Shown one piece after another: positions 52,201 to 60,108 of a stretch of DNA of 64,000 nucleotides. Each line of letters opens with the position of its first letter. The first letter of the stretch is position 1. Made by a program: the position numbers and the translations under genes. Under the pieces are notes generated by a model. It was not told the DNA's origin, did not search any database, and was given only the letters and a program-made list of their open reading frames with translations. Origin of the DNA: Enterococcus_E cecorum_B (GTDB taxonomy: Bacteria > Bacillota > Bacilli > Lactobacillales > Enterococcaceae); assembly GCA_946499615.1 (NCBI GenBank), contig CAMMST010000002.1, forward strand, positions 1 through 64,000, in the 5' to 3' direction.

Positions 52201-52492
52201 GATCAAGTCGATTTACAACCTTTTATTCACGGTGTTCAGCAGCTAGACATTGTGAAATTCGCCCTCCCGCTTGCGAAAATCTCCTTTCATCCGATTTTCT
52301 CAGTGGCAGGTGAACACACGAATTTCTTCATGTCTGGGCGAGCTGCTTCACAACCTTATTTGACGGTGTTCGAAGGGGAGCTACATCGCATCTAAGCCGG
52401 CCTGCCTAGGAAAATCTAAAAACATAGTGGATTTTCCTGTCATTCCGGACAAACTTAGCTGCTTGTAGCTAATCGACCCTTCTCACAACCTT
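52201..52492 (+). repeat. Intergenic structured repeat, copy 1 (modules A then B)
   Basis: Module A (about 52228-52351) and module B (about 52357-52491) lie in tandem, preceded by a fragment that looks like the end of another B. Each module opens with GGTGTTC and ends with CACAACCTT, and each folds into a long stem-loop. A has outer stem AGCAGCT/AGCTGCT (52238-52244, 52341-52347) and inner GAAAATC/GATTTTC. B has outer AGCTAC/GTAGCT (52379-52384, 52465-52470) and inner AGGAAAATC/GATTTTCCT. It is more GC-rich than its surroundings and non-coding. ACAACCTTTTATTCA occurs at both ends (52215, 52485), the second inside the hit stop region. Confidence 0.85.
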
Positions 52493-52918
52493 TTATTCAA
52501 AGCTTTCTCTGATTCTTTTGGCGATGGCTTCCATTAGTGTTGGGTTGTATTGGTCTTGGTGGTTGCCAAAGTGCATAGAGAAGTCATCGTGTGGACTAAA
52601 TCTAGGAATCAAATGAATATGTGAGTGGAAAACAGATTGATAGGCCACTTCACGGTTGTTATTAATAATATTTAATCCTTGCATGTCTGGGTAAGCTTTT
52701 TCCAAGGCACGCGCAATTTTAGGGATGCGGGCAAAGACTTGAGAAGCTAATTCTTCATCGTATTCAAAAATATCTTTGGCATGTTTTTTAGGTACCACTA
52801 AAGTATGGCCAGGTGTCACTTGGGTAATATCTAAAAAGGCATAAACGACCTCATCTTCATAAATTTTATAGCTAGGAATTTCTCCATCAATGATTTTACA
52901 AAAAATGCAATCTTCCAT
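52493..52918 (-). CDS. hit: HIT family protein (Hit)
   Basis: A histidine-triad nucleotide-binding protein: N-terminal CIFCKIIDGEIPSYKIYED and the triad HSHIHLIPR near residue 95. These hydrolyse adenosine phosphoramidates or dinucleotides. GGAGG lies 8 bp before ATG 52918 (the frame opens 15 bp upstream). Bacillus hit sits near ecsA, yhaH and prsA; here ecsAB is missing from the usual divergent position. The structured repeat abuts its stop codon. Confidence 0.95.
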   Translation of the reverse strand: MEDCIFCKIIDGEIPSYKIYEDEVVYAFLDITQVTPGHTLVVPKKHAKDIFEYDEELASQVFARIPKIARALEKAYPDMQGLNIINNNREVAYQSVFHSHIHLIPRFSPHDDFSMHFGNHQDQYNPTLMEAIAKRIRESFE

Positions 52919-53070
52919 CAGTTTTTCCTCCAATAAATAAACGTTGTGTTGTACTTTTACTTTAACATATTTTAGGTTATTTGGTTAGTCTTTACTTTGA
53001 AAATATTGGTGAAATGTCGTGGGTAAAAATGAGAATTAGCAAGCCTTGTTTAATTTTTCAACCATATTCC

Positions 53071-53099
53071 TTGCGATAAATAAGATTTCTAAGTACAAT
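53071..53099 (+). promoter_or_regulatory. Candidate promoter of the VOC gene
   Basis: TTGCGA (53071-53076) and TACAAT (53094-53099) with a 17-bp spacer. A second TATAAT near 53130 is also possible. The rest of the 298-bp hit-VOC gap is AT-rich and shows no other feature. Confidence 0.45.
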
Positions 53100-53216
53100 G
53101 AATGAGGAAAGAGAATCAAAGTATAATCTATACAGTTTGATATGTACGAAAATAATAGAATTTAGATGAGTAGTGGTAATTTTTTTGCCAATTGTAATTT
53201 AGGAGGACTCGTTTCA

Positions 53217-54017
53217 ATGTCAGTATTTAGTTTTGATCCCAGTAGTCAATTAAGTATTGTGGCTTTGCGTGTCAAAAATCGCGACCAAATGATTGATTTC
53301 TACTGCGAGATGTTAGGATTTAAGTTAAAAACCGAAGAAAATGAATTAGCGATTTTAGTAGCCGAAGATGGTAGTCATGAGCGCATTTGGTTAGAAGAAA
53401 GCCCACGTGCAACGGAACATTTTGGTGAAGTGAAGCGTCTGAACTACTATAAAGTGGAGGTGCCGACCTTATCTGAGTTTGCGGCAGTATATTCACGATT
53501 AGTTCATGCTAAATATCCAGTCATTCAAGCCGAGTTTACACCTGATTTATGTCAGTTTACTATCGTGGATCCTGAAGGCAATCAGTTGGCGATTCGCACA
53601 CCTGAAACAGTGAGCATTGACGAAACTTCACTATTAACTTCAGCCGATCCAAACAAAAAATTATCAAGTAAAGCACGGATTGCGGCACTTGGTCTTCACG
53701 CACACGATGTCCAAGAAGAATGCCAGTTTTTAGCTGATTTACTAGGCTTTGAGTTTGATGAAAATAATATTGCTTTTCAAACCTTAGCAGATGGTGAATT
53801 TGGTATTTCAATTGTCAAACATGATACCGAAAATGTGAAAATCCCAAGTCATCAAATTTTAGGCTTAGATTTCTTGAAATTTCAATTACAAGATGAACAG
53901 TTTGAACAATTATTAAAATATGTTCAAGAAAGTCAAATGAAACATTACCTTGATAGCAAACAAAAGATTTTAACGGTGTATGATCCAGTCGGTGTAGAAT
54001 GGTGGTTCTTACGTTAA
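53217..54017 (+). CDS. VOC family protein (glyoxalase/extradiol dioxygenase fold)
   Basis: A protein of about 266 residues made of two tandem VOC modules: the first has LSIVALRVKNRDQMIDFYCEMLGF with FTIVDPEGNQLAI, the second AALGLHAHDVQEECQFLADLLGF and VYDPVGVEWWFL. The layout resembles CatE/YfiE-like catechol dioxygenases, but metal ligands are not obvious enough to assign activity. AGGAGG before ATG 53217 sets the start. Confidence 0.82.
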   Translation: MSVFSFDPSSQLSIVALRVKNRDQMIDFYCEMLGFKLKTEENELAILVAEDGSHERIWLEESPRATEHFGEVKRLNYYKVEVPTLSEFAAVYSRLVHAKYPVIQAEFTPDLCQFTIVDPEGNQLAIRTPETVSIDETSLLTSADPNKKLSSKARIAALGLHAHDVQEECQFLADLLGFEFDENNIAFQTLADGEFGISIVKHDTENVKIPSHQILGLDFLKFQLQDEQFEQLLKYVQESQMKHYLDSKQKILTVYDPVGVEWWFLR

Positions 54018-54027
54018 TTGCATCATA

Positions 54028-54082
54028 CAAAGACGTCTGATTGGTTGCCGGATGAATAGTCCAACCAATTAGGCGTTTTTTT
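54028..54082 (+). terminator. Terminator after the VOC gene
   Basis: A 15-base stem (54031-54045 with 54060-54074, mismatches near the base) followed by T-run. Confidence 0.75.
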
Positions 54083-54106
54083 AATGAAAAGAGATAGAGG
54101 AAGAAC

Positions 54107-55105
54107 ATGCAAGAAAATTTTTATCCAAAAACACAAGCAAAAATTCAAGAATATCTAAAAGAAAAGGTCTTTCCAGGGGGTTGTTACGCAATTATTGACC
54201 AAGAAAAGATGATTCACAAGCATTTTGGTTATGCGTCTTTAATCCCAGAAAAACGGCTGATGTCTGAAAATACGTTATTTGATGTGGCCTCTTTGACAAA
54301 GGTTGTTTGTACCACAACAATGATTTTAAAATTGATGGAGCAAAGCGTCATCGAGATTGACCAACCTTTAAAGAAGTATCTGCTAGCTTTTGGCGATGAA
54401 AGCATTACTTTACGACATTTATTAACCCATACCGCTGATATTGTGACCTATATTCCGAATCGTGATCAGCTAAACAAACAGGAGTTAATGCAGGCTTATT
54501 TGACTTTAAGAGCGGGTGATAATCTAGGAAAAGTCGTCAAATATACCGATGCGGGGACGATTTTATTAGGGTTCATGCTAGAAGCAATCTTTCAAAAGCC
54601 GGTCACTACTATTTTTAAAGAAGAAATTTTTGAACCACTAAAGATGACCAATAGCCAATTTCCACCACTTGATATGCATTATTCGATTGCTGCAACGGAA
54701 GATACTTTGTGTGGGCAAACTCATGATCCTAAAGCCCGAGTCTTAGCCGAGCATGCGGGCAATGCGGGGTTATTTACGAATTTAGCTGATTTATTCAAAT
54801 TTACCCAAATGTATCTAAATGAAGGGCGTTTACCTGATGGACGGGCCTTTTTGCAAAGAGAAACGATTGCTCAGCTTTATCAAGATCAGACGCCAAGTAA
54901 AGAGGGAAAGCGTTCGTTAGGTTGGGATTTGCGTTATGGCTTTTTATTCCATACAGGCTATACTGGGACGTTTTTATGCATTGATCCTAAGTTGCAACAG
55001 GCCTTCATTTTCCTATCTAATCGTGTGCATCCTCATGATTTTAGACAAGAATATTTGGCAAAACGCGATGAATTAATCGCAATTTATTTGGAAGAAAAAA
55101 ATTAA
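54107..55105 (+). CDS. Serine hydrolase of the beta-lactamase/PBP-like family
   Basis: A 332-residue class C beta-lactamase-like protein with nucleophile motif SLTK in DVASLTKVVCTT (about residue 66), YTDAG as the Tyr motif and HTGYTGT near the C-terminus as the KTG equivalent. There is no signal peptide, so it should be cytoplasmic, an esterase or peptidase rather than a resistance enzyme. GAGGAAGA precedes the ATG. Confidence 0.85.
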   Translation: MQENFYPKTQAKIQEYLKEKVFPGGCYAIIDQEKMIHKHFGYASLIPEKRLMSENTLFDVASLTKVVCTTTMILKLMEQSVIEIDQPLKKYLLAFGDESITLRHLLTHTADIVTYIPNRDQLNKQELMQAYLTLRAGDNLGKVVKYTDAGTILLGFMLEAIFQKPVTTIFKEEIFEPLKMTNSQFPPLDMHYSIAATEDTLCGQTHDPKARVLAEHAGNAGLFTNLADLFKFTQMYLNEGRLPDGRAFLQRETIAQLYQDQTPSKEGKRSLGWDLRYGFLFHTGYTGTFLCIDPKLQQAFIFLSNRVHPHDFRQEYLAKRDELIAIYLEEKN

Positions 55106-55130
55106 AAGTAAAAAGTCTAGACATTTGTGA

Positions 55131-55136
55131 TATAAT
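55131..55136 (+). promoter_or_regulatory. Extended -10 promoter of manA
   Basis: TGATATAAT gives a TG extension plus perfect TATAAT (55131-55136), 40-45 bp upstream of the manA start. No good -35 is present, as is common with extended -10 promoters. Confidence 0.5.
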
Positions 55137-55175
55137 GGACTTGTTTGTAAACCTATACAAGAAAGAGTGATTCAT

Positions 55176-56135
55176 TTGGTAGAACCTTTATTTATGAAAC
55201 CCGTATTTCAAGAAAAAATTTGGGGTGGCTCAAGATTACATACTGTCTTTGGTTTTGAACTTCCTAGTGACAAGATAGGAGAAGACTGGGCAATCAGTGC
55301 GCATCCCCATGGCAAAAGTGTGATTGAAAATGGTCCTTTCAAAGGTCAAACTTTAGATCAACTTTGGCAAGACCATCAAGAATTATTCGGTCATCAATCA
55401 GAAGAAGTTTTCCCATTATTGGTTAAGATTTTGGATGCGGAAGAGGATTTATCTGTCCAAGTCCATCCTGATGACGAATATGGCAAACATCATGCTGGTG
55501 AGCTAGGTAAGACTGAGTGCTGGTATATTATTGATGCCGCGCCAGGAGCTGAAATCATTTATGGTCATCATGCGCAAACCAAAGAAGAATTAGCTGAAAT
55601 GATTCAAGAGGGACGTTGGGATGATTTATTAAAACATGTGCCAGTGAGAAAAGGGGATTTCTTCTTTGTTCCGAGTGGGACGATGCATGCGATTGGTAAA
55701 GGAATCATGATTTTAGAAACCCAACAAAGTTCAGATACGACTTATCGGGTGTATGATTATGACCGCAAAGATGCGCAAGGAAATACACGTGAATTACACA
55801 TCCAACAATCCATTGACGTTACCAATGTCCCTGACCATGCGCCAGAATTAGCAATTAAAGAAGTGCGTAAAGGCAATAGTGCGATTACCACTTATCTTCA
55901 AACTGAATTTTTCAATGTCTATGAATGGCTTGTGAAGGGAGAATGTTCTTTCAAAGCTTTTGCACCCTATACTTTGATGACGGTGATTGAAGGTTTTGGT
56001 TACCTAGTCGTGGATGGCAAAGAATATGAATTAAACATGGGCACAAGCTGTATTTTGCCAAATCAAGTGAAGGAATGGCAAATCAAAGGCGATTTCAGAA
56101 TTATTGCCTCTGATACAGCGAAGAATAATAAATAA
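55176..56135 (+). CDS. manA: Mannose-6-phosphate isomerase, class I
   Basis: It interconverts mannose 6-phosphate and fructose 6-phosphate. Zinc-binding motifs are present as VQVHPDDEYGKHH and GKTECWYII, with the active-site FFVPSGTMHAIGKG. At about 319 residues it is the Gram-positive ManA type. Start is uncertain: TTG 55176 gives the usual MVEPLFMKPVFQEKIWGG; GTG 55167 and ATG 55194 are in frame. Confidence 0.94.
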   Translation: MVEPLFMKPVFQEKIWGGSRLHTVFGFELPSDKIGEDWAISAHPHGKSVIENGPFKGQTLDQLWQDHQELFGHQSEEVFPLLVKILDAEEDLSVQVHPDDEYGKHHAGELGKTECWYIIDAAPGAEIIYGHHAQTKEELAEMIQEGRWDDLLKHVPVRKGDFFFVPSGTMHAIGKGIMILETQQSSDTTYRVYDYDRKDAQGNTRELHIQQSIDVTNVPDHAPELAIKEVRKGNSAITTYLQTEFFNVYEWLVKGECSFKAFAPYTLMTVIEGFGYLVVDGKEYELNMGTSCILPNQVKEWQIKGDFRIIASDTAKNNK

Positions 56136-56139
56136 TGCT

Positions 56140-56170
56140 TAGAGCTGTTCTTGAGGAGCGGCTCTTTTTG
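56140..56170 (+). terminator. manA terminator
   Basis: AGAGC (56142-56146) and GCTCT (56162-56166) form a short stem followed by T residues. Confidence 0.55.
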
Positions 56171-56186
56171 AAAGTAGGGAATGACA

Positions 56187-56771
56187 ATGGCAAAAATTGT
56201 ATATTTAATGCGGCATGGACAGACACTTTTTAACGAATTTAAAAAAGTACAAGGCTGGTGTGACTCGCCCTTAACTGAATTAGGTAAAGAACAAGCCCGG
56301 CAAGCAAGGCAATATTTTCAATCACAAGGTATCCAGTTTGGTCAGGCCTATGCATCGACTCAAGAGCGGGCTTGTGATACGTTAGAAATTGTTTGTGACT
56401 TGCCTTACCAACGTAAAAAAGGCTTGAAAGAATGGAATTTTGGCCGCTTTGAAGGAGAACCAGAATTTTTAAACCCACCGCTACCTTATGGCGACTTTTT
56501 TGTGCATTATGGCGGAGAAAGTCAAGAACAATTGATGCAGCGAATGAACGACACCATGCAAGAAATTATGCAAGAAGTGAATAATGATTTGCCTACTTTG
56601 GTTGTCTCTCATGGTGGGGCGTGTCGGAATTTTTTACGTGTTTGGGAAGATTATGCCAAGGTTAGTCCACAAAGAGGCATGGGTAATTGTACGATTTATA
56701 AATTTGCTTATGAAGACGAAAAATTTATTTTATTAGAAATTGTGAATCCGAACGAAGCAGAAAAAAAGTAA
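56187..56771 (+). CDS. Histidine phosphatase family protein (phosphoglycerate mutase-like)
   Basis: The N-terminal catalytic motif VYLMRHGQTLFN contains the phosphorylated histidine; a second histidine lies in LVVSHGGACRNF. At 194 residues it is the GpmB/CobC-like small type, which acts on diverse phosphate esters. TAGGGA decides for ATG 56187 over ATG 56181. Confidence 0.9.
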   Translation: MAKIVYLMRHGQTLFNEFKKVQGWCDSPLTELGKEQARQARQYFQSQGIQFGQAYASTQERACDTLEIVCDLPYQRKKGLKEWNFGRFEGEPEFLNPPLPYGDFFVHYGGESQEQLMQRMNDTMQEIMQEVNNDLPTLVVSHGGACRNFLRVWEDYAKVSPQRGMGNCTIYKFAYEDEKFILLEIVNPNEAEKK

Positions 56772-56790
56772 TTAGTCAAGGCAATTTGTT

Positions 56791-56818
56791 GTTGAATTCA
56801 CGAAAAAACACGGTAAAA
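56791..56818 (+). promoter_or_regulatory. Promoter of the universal stress protein gene
   Basis: TTGAAT (56791-56796) and TAAAAT (56813-56818), spacer 16 bp, about 28 bp upstream of the ATG. Confidence 0.55.
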
Positions 56819-56846
56819 TAAAGGTATAGGAAAGAAGGGATGTCGT

Positions 56847-57305
56847 ATGGCAAATTATCGTAGAATTTTGGTACCAATCGATGGTTCCATTTTAGCGGAT
56901 TTAGCTTATCAAAAAGCAAAACGTTATGCCAAACAAACGAATGCACACTTAATCGTATTATCTGTTGTCGATACATCTGGAATCGCAATGCATGATTACG
57001 GCGGTGGATTCGAAATTGATCCATTAATGAATACCGCAAAAGAATTTCTAGAAGATTATGCTGAAGATGCAGCCAAAGATAATATTAATTGTAAAACGAT
57101 TCTAGAAGTAGGTAGTGCAAAAAATGCCATTCTTGAAACTGCCAAAGATCAAAATGCCGATTTAATCATGATGGGGGCAAGTGGTACGAACTCATTTACC
57201 CGTCTATTCATCGGTTCTACAACTGATTTTATCGTTCAAAATTCAAAAGTGGATGTATTCGTAGTGAAAACCCACATGGACAATACTACTCGTCCAACCC
57301 ATTAA
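56847..57305 (+). CDS. Universal stress protein (UspA family)
   Basis: A 152-residue UspA-fold protein: ILVPIDGSILADLAYQKA at the start and the ATP-binding type glycine motif MGASGTNSFTRLFIGSTTDFI near the end (G-2x-G-9x-G-S/T). Usually cytoplasmic, induced by stress. GAAAGAAGGG precedes the ATG. Confidence 0.93.
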   Translation: MANYRRILVPIDGSILADLAYQKAKRYAKQTNAHLIVLSVVDTSGIAMHDYGGGFEIDPLMNTAKEFLEDYAEDAAKDNINCKTILEVGSAKNAILETAKDQNADLIMMGASGTNSFTRLFIGSTTDFIVQNSKVDVFVVKTHMDNTTRPTH

Positions 57306-57340
57306 TTTAGCTCTTATCAAGTTTTTGTAATTGTTTACTT

Positions 57341-57387
57341 TAAAAAAGCAAATCCGTCTGCCCCAACAGATAGATTTGCTTTTTTAA
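57341..57387. terminator. Bidirectional terminator after the usp gene
   Basis: A 12-bp inverted repeat (57343-57354 with 57373-57385) flanked by A- and T-runs, between convergent genes. Confidence 0.9.
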
Positions 57388-57397
57388 TTTGGGTTAT

Positions 57398-57766
57398 TTA
57401 ATCATTTTCCTGATCTTCATACACGTAATCGGAAAAATATTTTTCAAGAATTTCTTCGCGAGTACTATCAAAGTCATCCGCAAAATATCTGCTGTATACT
57501 TCAAGCGGCGTATGGATATTTCCGGAAACTTCTTCAACTAATTCAAAACAGTCGATTATTTTACTTACTTGCCAAAAATCAAGTGTACCAACAGCGGTTT
57601 GATAAGGTTCTTCAGTAAAATGTTGCTTACAATAATCAATCAGTGTCGCTTTATCAGGTTTTACTGGAAATTGTACTAAAACAATCCGATGTTCATAAGC
57701 TTTTCTAGAAATTTTTGTTTTTGCCTCAAAAGCTTCAAATAATAAACTTAAAGAAAAATAGGCCAT
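57398..57766 (-). CDS. DUF4288-like protein
   Basis: A 122-residue soluble protein. FSLSLLFEAFEAKTK and YEHRIVLVQFP resemble the start of DUF4288 proteins; the acidic C-terminus (SDYVYEDQEND) is unremarkable. The ribosome site is AGGAGTG. Function unknown; divergent from the dihydrofolate reductase gene. Confidence 0.6.
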   Translation of the reverse strand: MAYFSLSLLFEAFEAKTKISRKAYEHRIVLVQFPVKPDKATLIDYCKQHFTEEPYQTAVGTLDFWQVSKIIDCFELVEEVSGNIHTPLEVYSRYFADDFDSTREEILEKYFSDYVYEDQEND

Positions 57767-57884
57767 GCTAAATCACTCCTCAACACATCCTAATTTGATT
57801 TTACCATATGGAAGTTAGATTCGGTATTTCTTTCTTCTTTGAGATTCGTTATAATGAAAAAAACGAACAAAAGGAGCCGAGCAA

Positions 57885-58367
57885 ATGATAACAGCAATTT
57901 GGGCGCAAGATAAAAATGGTTTAATTGGTAAAGATGGGTTATTACCATGGAAATTACCGAATGATTTGAATTTTTTTAAGAGCAAAACGATGAACGGAAC
58001 TTTAGTGATGGGGAGAAAAACGTATGAAGGATTAGGCAAAAGATCTAAAGCCTATAAAAAAATCTATGTTTGTACCCGTCAAAATGAGTTGCCACTATAT
58101 GAAAATGCTGAAATTATTCACTCACCAGAAGAAGTCTTAACTGTAGAAGACTTGCACGTTGGCGGCGGTGGCGATATTTTTCGCTTATTCTTGCCATATA
58201 CCGATGTGATTTATCGTACATTGATTGATGCGGAATTTACAGGCGATGCTTATATTGGCGAGATTGATTTTAGTGATTTTGAGCTAGTAGAAGAAATTCC
58301 TGGCGTGTTAGACGAAGAAACTATTTATCCCCATGTCTTTCAAAAATGGGTGAGAAGACAAAAATAA
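57885..58367 (+). CDS. folA: Dihydrofolate reductase
   Basis: It reduces dihydrofolate to tetrahydrofolate with NADPH. MITAIWAQDKNGLIGKDG, PWKLPNDLNFFK (the catalytic acid is Asp27 in PNDL) and VMGRKTYEGLG are conserved. The C-terminal half has GGGGDIF for NADPH. At 160 residues it is a chromosomal type, not a plasmid dfr. AAAAGGAG precedes the ATG. thyA, often its neighbour, is not here. Confidence 0.95.
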   Translation: MITAIWAQDKNGLIGKDGLLPWKLPNDLNFFKSKTMNGTLVMGRKTYEGLGKRSKAYKKIYVCTRQNELPLYENAEIIHSPEEVLTVEDLHVGGGGDIFRLFLPYTDVIYRTLIDAEFTGDAYIGEIDFSDFELVEEIPGVLDEETIYPHVFQKWVRRQK

Positions 58368-58429
58368 AGCAAATCCATCTCTTAAGTTGGGCATGTACCG
58401 CTTAATATGTAGAAGAAAACGAATAGCAA

Positions 58430-58478
58430 CAAAACAAGACTAGGCACAGGAATTTTCCGTCCTAGTCTTTTGTTTGTG
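58430..58478. terminator. Bidirectional terminator, folA / thioesterase
   Basis: A perfect 9-bp inverted repeat (AAGACTAGG 58436-58444, CCTAGTCTT 58461-58469). The right arm overlaps the thioesterase stop codon. Confidence 0.75.
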
Positions 58479-58836
58479 CTCTTTGTGTCATGAGGGTGCA
58501 ACGGCCAACTGCGATTTTTTGCTCTTTTTGATAAACGGTGGCTTGCCAGACTTGAATCGTGCGGCCAACTTTATCAGGAATTGCGCGGATAGTTAATTCT
58601 CCTGAAGTGACTGCTCGCAAGTGATTTACTTGTAAGTCTACACCTACGCAATATTCATTGGATTTTACATTTTGATTGGCGCCGAGACTACAGGCGGTTT
58701 CGATTAAGACGCCATTCATTCCACCGTGCATGATGCCAAAGGGTTGTTTATGGATATCGCGTACTACAAGGGTAAGTTCGACTTGTTCTGGGGTAGTTTG
58801 CTTGATTTGAATATCTAGATGTTCTAATAAATTCAT
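58462..58836 (-). CDS. menI: Hotdog-fold PaaI/MenI-like thioesterase
   Basis: A 124-residue hotdog thioesterase with the catalytic-site pattern HKQPFGIMHGGMNGVLIETACSLGAN; the HGG plus acidic helix residue form the active site. Next to the men genes it is probably the 1,4-dihydroxy-2-naphthoyl-CoA thioesterase (MenI), although generic PaaI activity cannot be excluded. Transcribed away from menB, with the structured repeat between them. Confidence 0.75.
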   Translation of the reverse strand: MNLLEHLDIQIKQTTPEQVELTLVVRDIHKQPFGIMHGGMNGVLIETACSLGANQNVKSNEYCVGVDLQVNHLRAVTSGELTIRAIPDKVGRTIQVWQATVYQKEQKIAVGRCTLMTQRAQTKD

Positions 58837-58860
58837 AGGTATTCCTCCGTTTTCTCTCTA

Positions 58861-59123
58861 TTGACGGTGCTCGCCGAGTAGCTCCTGTGCATCTAAGCCG
58901 GCCTGTCCAGGAAAATCTTTAAACACAGCGGATTTTCCTGCCATTCCGGAAAACTTAGCTGCTTGGAGCTGTTCGACCCGGCTCACAACCTTATTGACGG
59001 TGTTCGGCAGCTAGACATTGTGAAATTCGCCCTACCGCTTGAGAAAATCTCCTTTCATCCGATTTTCTCAGCGGTAGGTAAGCACACGAATTTCTTCATG
59101 TTTAATCAAGCTGCCTCACAACC
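58861..59123 (+). repeat. Intergenic structured repeat, copy 2 (modules B then A)
   Basis: The same two modules as at 52201-52492, in reversed order. B (58861-58990) has outer stem AGCTCC/GGAGCT (58880-58885, 58965-58970), then CTAAG/CTTAG and the inner 10-bp CAGGAAAATC/GATTTTCCTG. A (58991-59122) has outer GGCAGCT/AGCTGCC (59006-59012, 59109-59115) and an inner stem of 18 pairs with one bulge (CCTACCGCT-T-GAGAAAATC with its complement). Outer-stem differences from copy 1 are compensatory. It lies between divergent menI-like and menB genes. Confidence 0.85.
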
Positions 59124-59276
59124 TAACTTCACTGAAAAAATTTTTAAGTTGTTTATTGAATTTCTAAGGGTTATCTCAAGCGTATTTTACTAATTTTGTG
59201 TATACTTTAAAAGAGGTGTTTTGCAAAAGTTTCGCAAAGCACGCTGATTAAGAATGATTTTAAAGGAAGTGTCTAT

Positions 59277-60092
59277 ATGCGCGAGTGGAAAACAATTAAA
59301 GAGTATGATGAGATTTTATTTGAACAGTTTGAAAAAATAGCCAAAATTACGATTAACCGTCCACATGTTCATAATGCTTTTACGCCAAAAACAGTGGCTG
59401 AAATGATTGAAGCTTTCAGTATTTGTCGTGATCGTAGTGATATCGGCGTGATTTTATTAACTGGGGCAGGGGATTTAGCCTTTTGTTCTGGTGGAGATCA
59501 AAAAGTTCGCGGCCATGGTGGCTACGTTGGGGAAGATCAAATTCCACGTTTGAATGTTTTAGATTTACAACGTTTAATTCGCATTATTCCAAAACCAGTG
59601 ATTGCGATGGTCAAAGGCTGGTCGATTGGTGGCGGAAATGTATTGCAACTTGTTTGTGACTTAACCATTGCCGGTGAAAATGCTAAATTTGGTCAAACAG
59701 GTCCGAATGTCGGTAGTTTTGATGGTGGCTATGGTTCTGGGTATTTAGCACGCGTGATTGGTCATAAAAAAGCCAAAGAAGTATGGTTTATGACGCGTCA
59801 ATACACGGCCCAAGAAGCATTAGAGATGAATTGGATTAATAAAGTTGTGCCCGTTGATCAAGTAGAAGACGAAGCGATAAGTTGGGCGCAAGAAATGTTG
59901 AAGAAGAGTCCACTCGCTTTACGTATGATTAAAGCAGCGATGAATGCGGACACAGATGGCTTAGCGGGGATTCAACAATTAGCAGGCGATGCGACATTAC
60001 TATACTACACGATGGATGAAGCCAAAGAAGGTCGTGATGCCTTTAAAGAAAAACGAGAACCAAACTTTGACCAATTTCCAAAATTCCCATAA
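59277..60092 (+). CDS. menB: 1,4-dihydroxy-2-naphthoyl-CoA synthase MenB
   Basis: A crotonase-fold enzyme that cyclises O-succinylbenzoyl-CoA in menaquinone synthesis. Diagnostic: NRPHVHNAFTPKTVAEM, GDLAFCSGGDQKVRGHGGY and KGWSIGGGNVLQLVCD, GQTGPNVGSFDGGYGSG. Length 271 is typical. AAAGGAAG precedes the ATG; a TGTGTATACT extended -10 lies near 59201. First gene of menB-menE-menF-menD. Confidence 0.96.
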   Translation: MREWKTIKEYDEILFEQFEKIAKITINRPHVHNAFTPKTVAEMIEAFSICRDRSDIGVILLTGAGDLAFCSGGDQKVRGHGGYVGEDQIPRLNVLDLQRLIRIIPKPVIAMVKGWSIGGGNVLQLVCDLTIAGENAKFGQTGPNVGSFDGGYGSGYLARVIGHKKAKEVWFMTRQYTAQEALEMNWINKVVPVDQVEDEAISWAQEMLKKSPLALRMIKAAMNADTDGLAGIQQLAGDATLLYYTMDEAKEGRDAFKEKREPNFDQFPKFP

Positions 60093-60108
60093 AAAATATG
60101 CTAGCTGG

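Noticed and set aside
52192..52395. Open frame of 67 codons inside repeat copy 1
   Set aside because: It lies entirely in the hairpin-forming repeat, has no ribosome site, and its similarity to the frame at 58963-59193 is explained by the shared DNA.
58963..59193. Open frame of 76 codons inside repeat copy 2
   Set aside because: Translation of the structured repeat; no ribosome site, and it runs out of the repeat into unrelated sequence.
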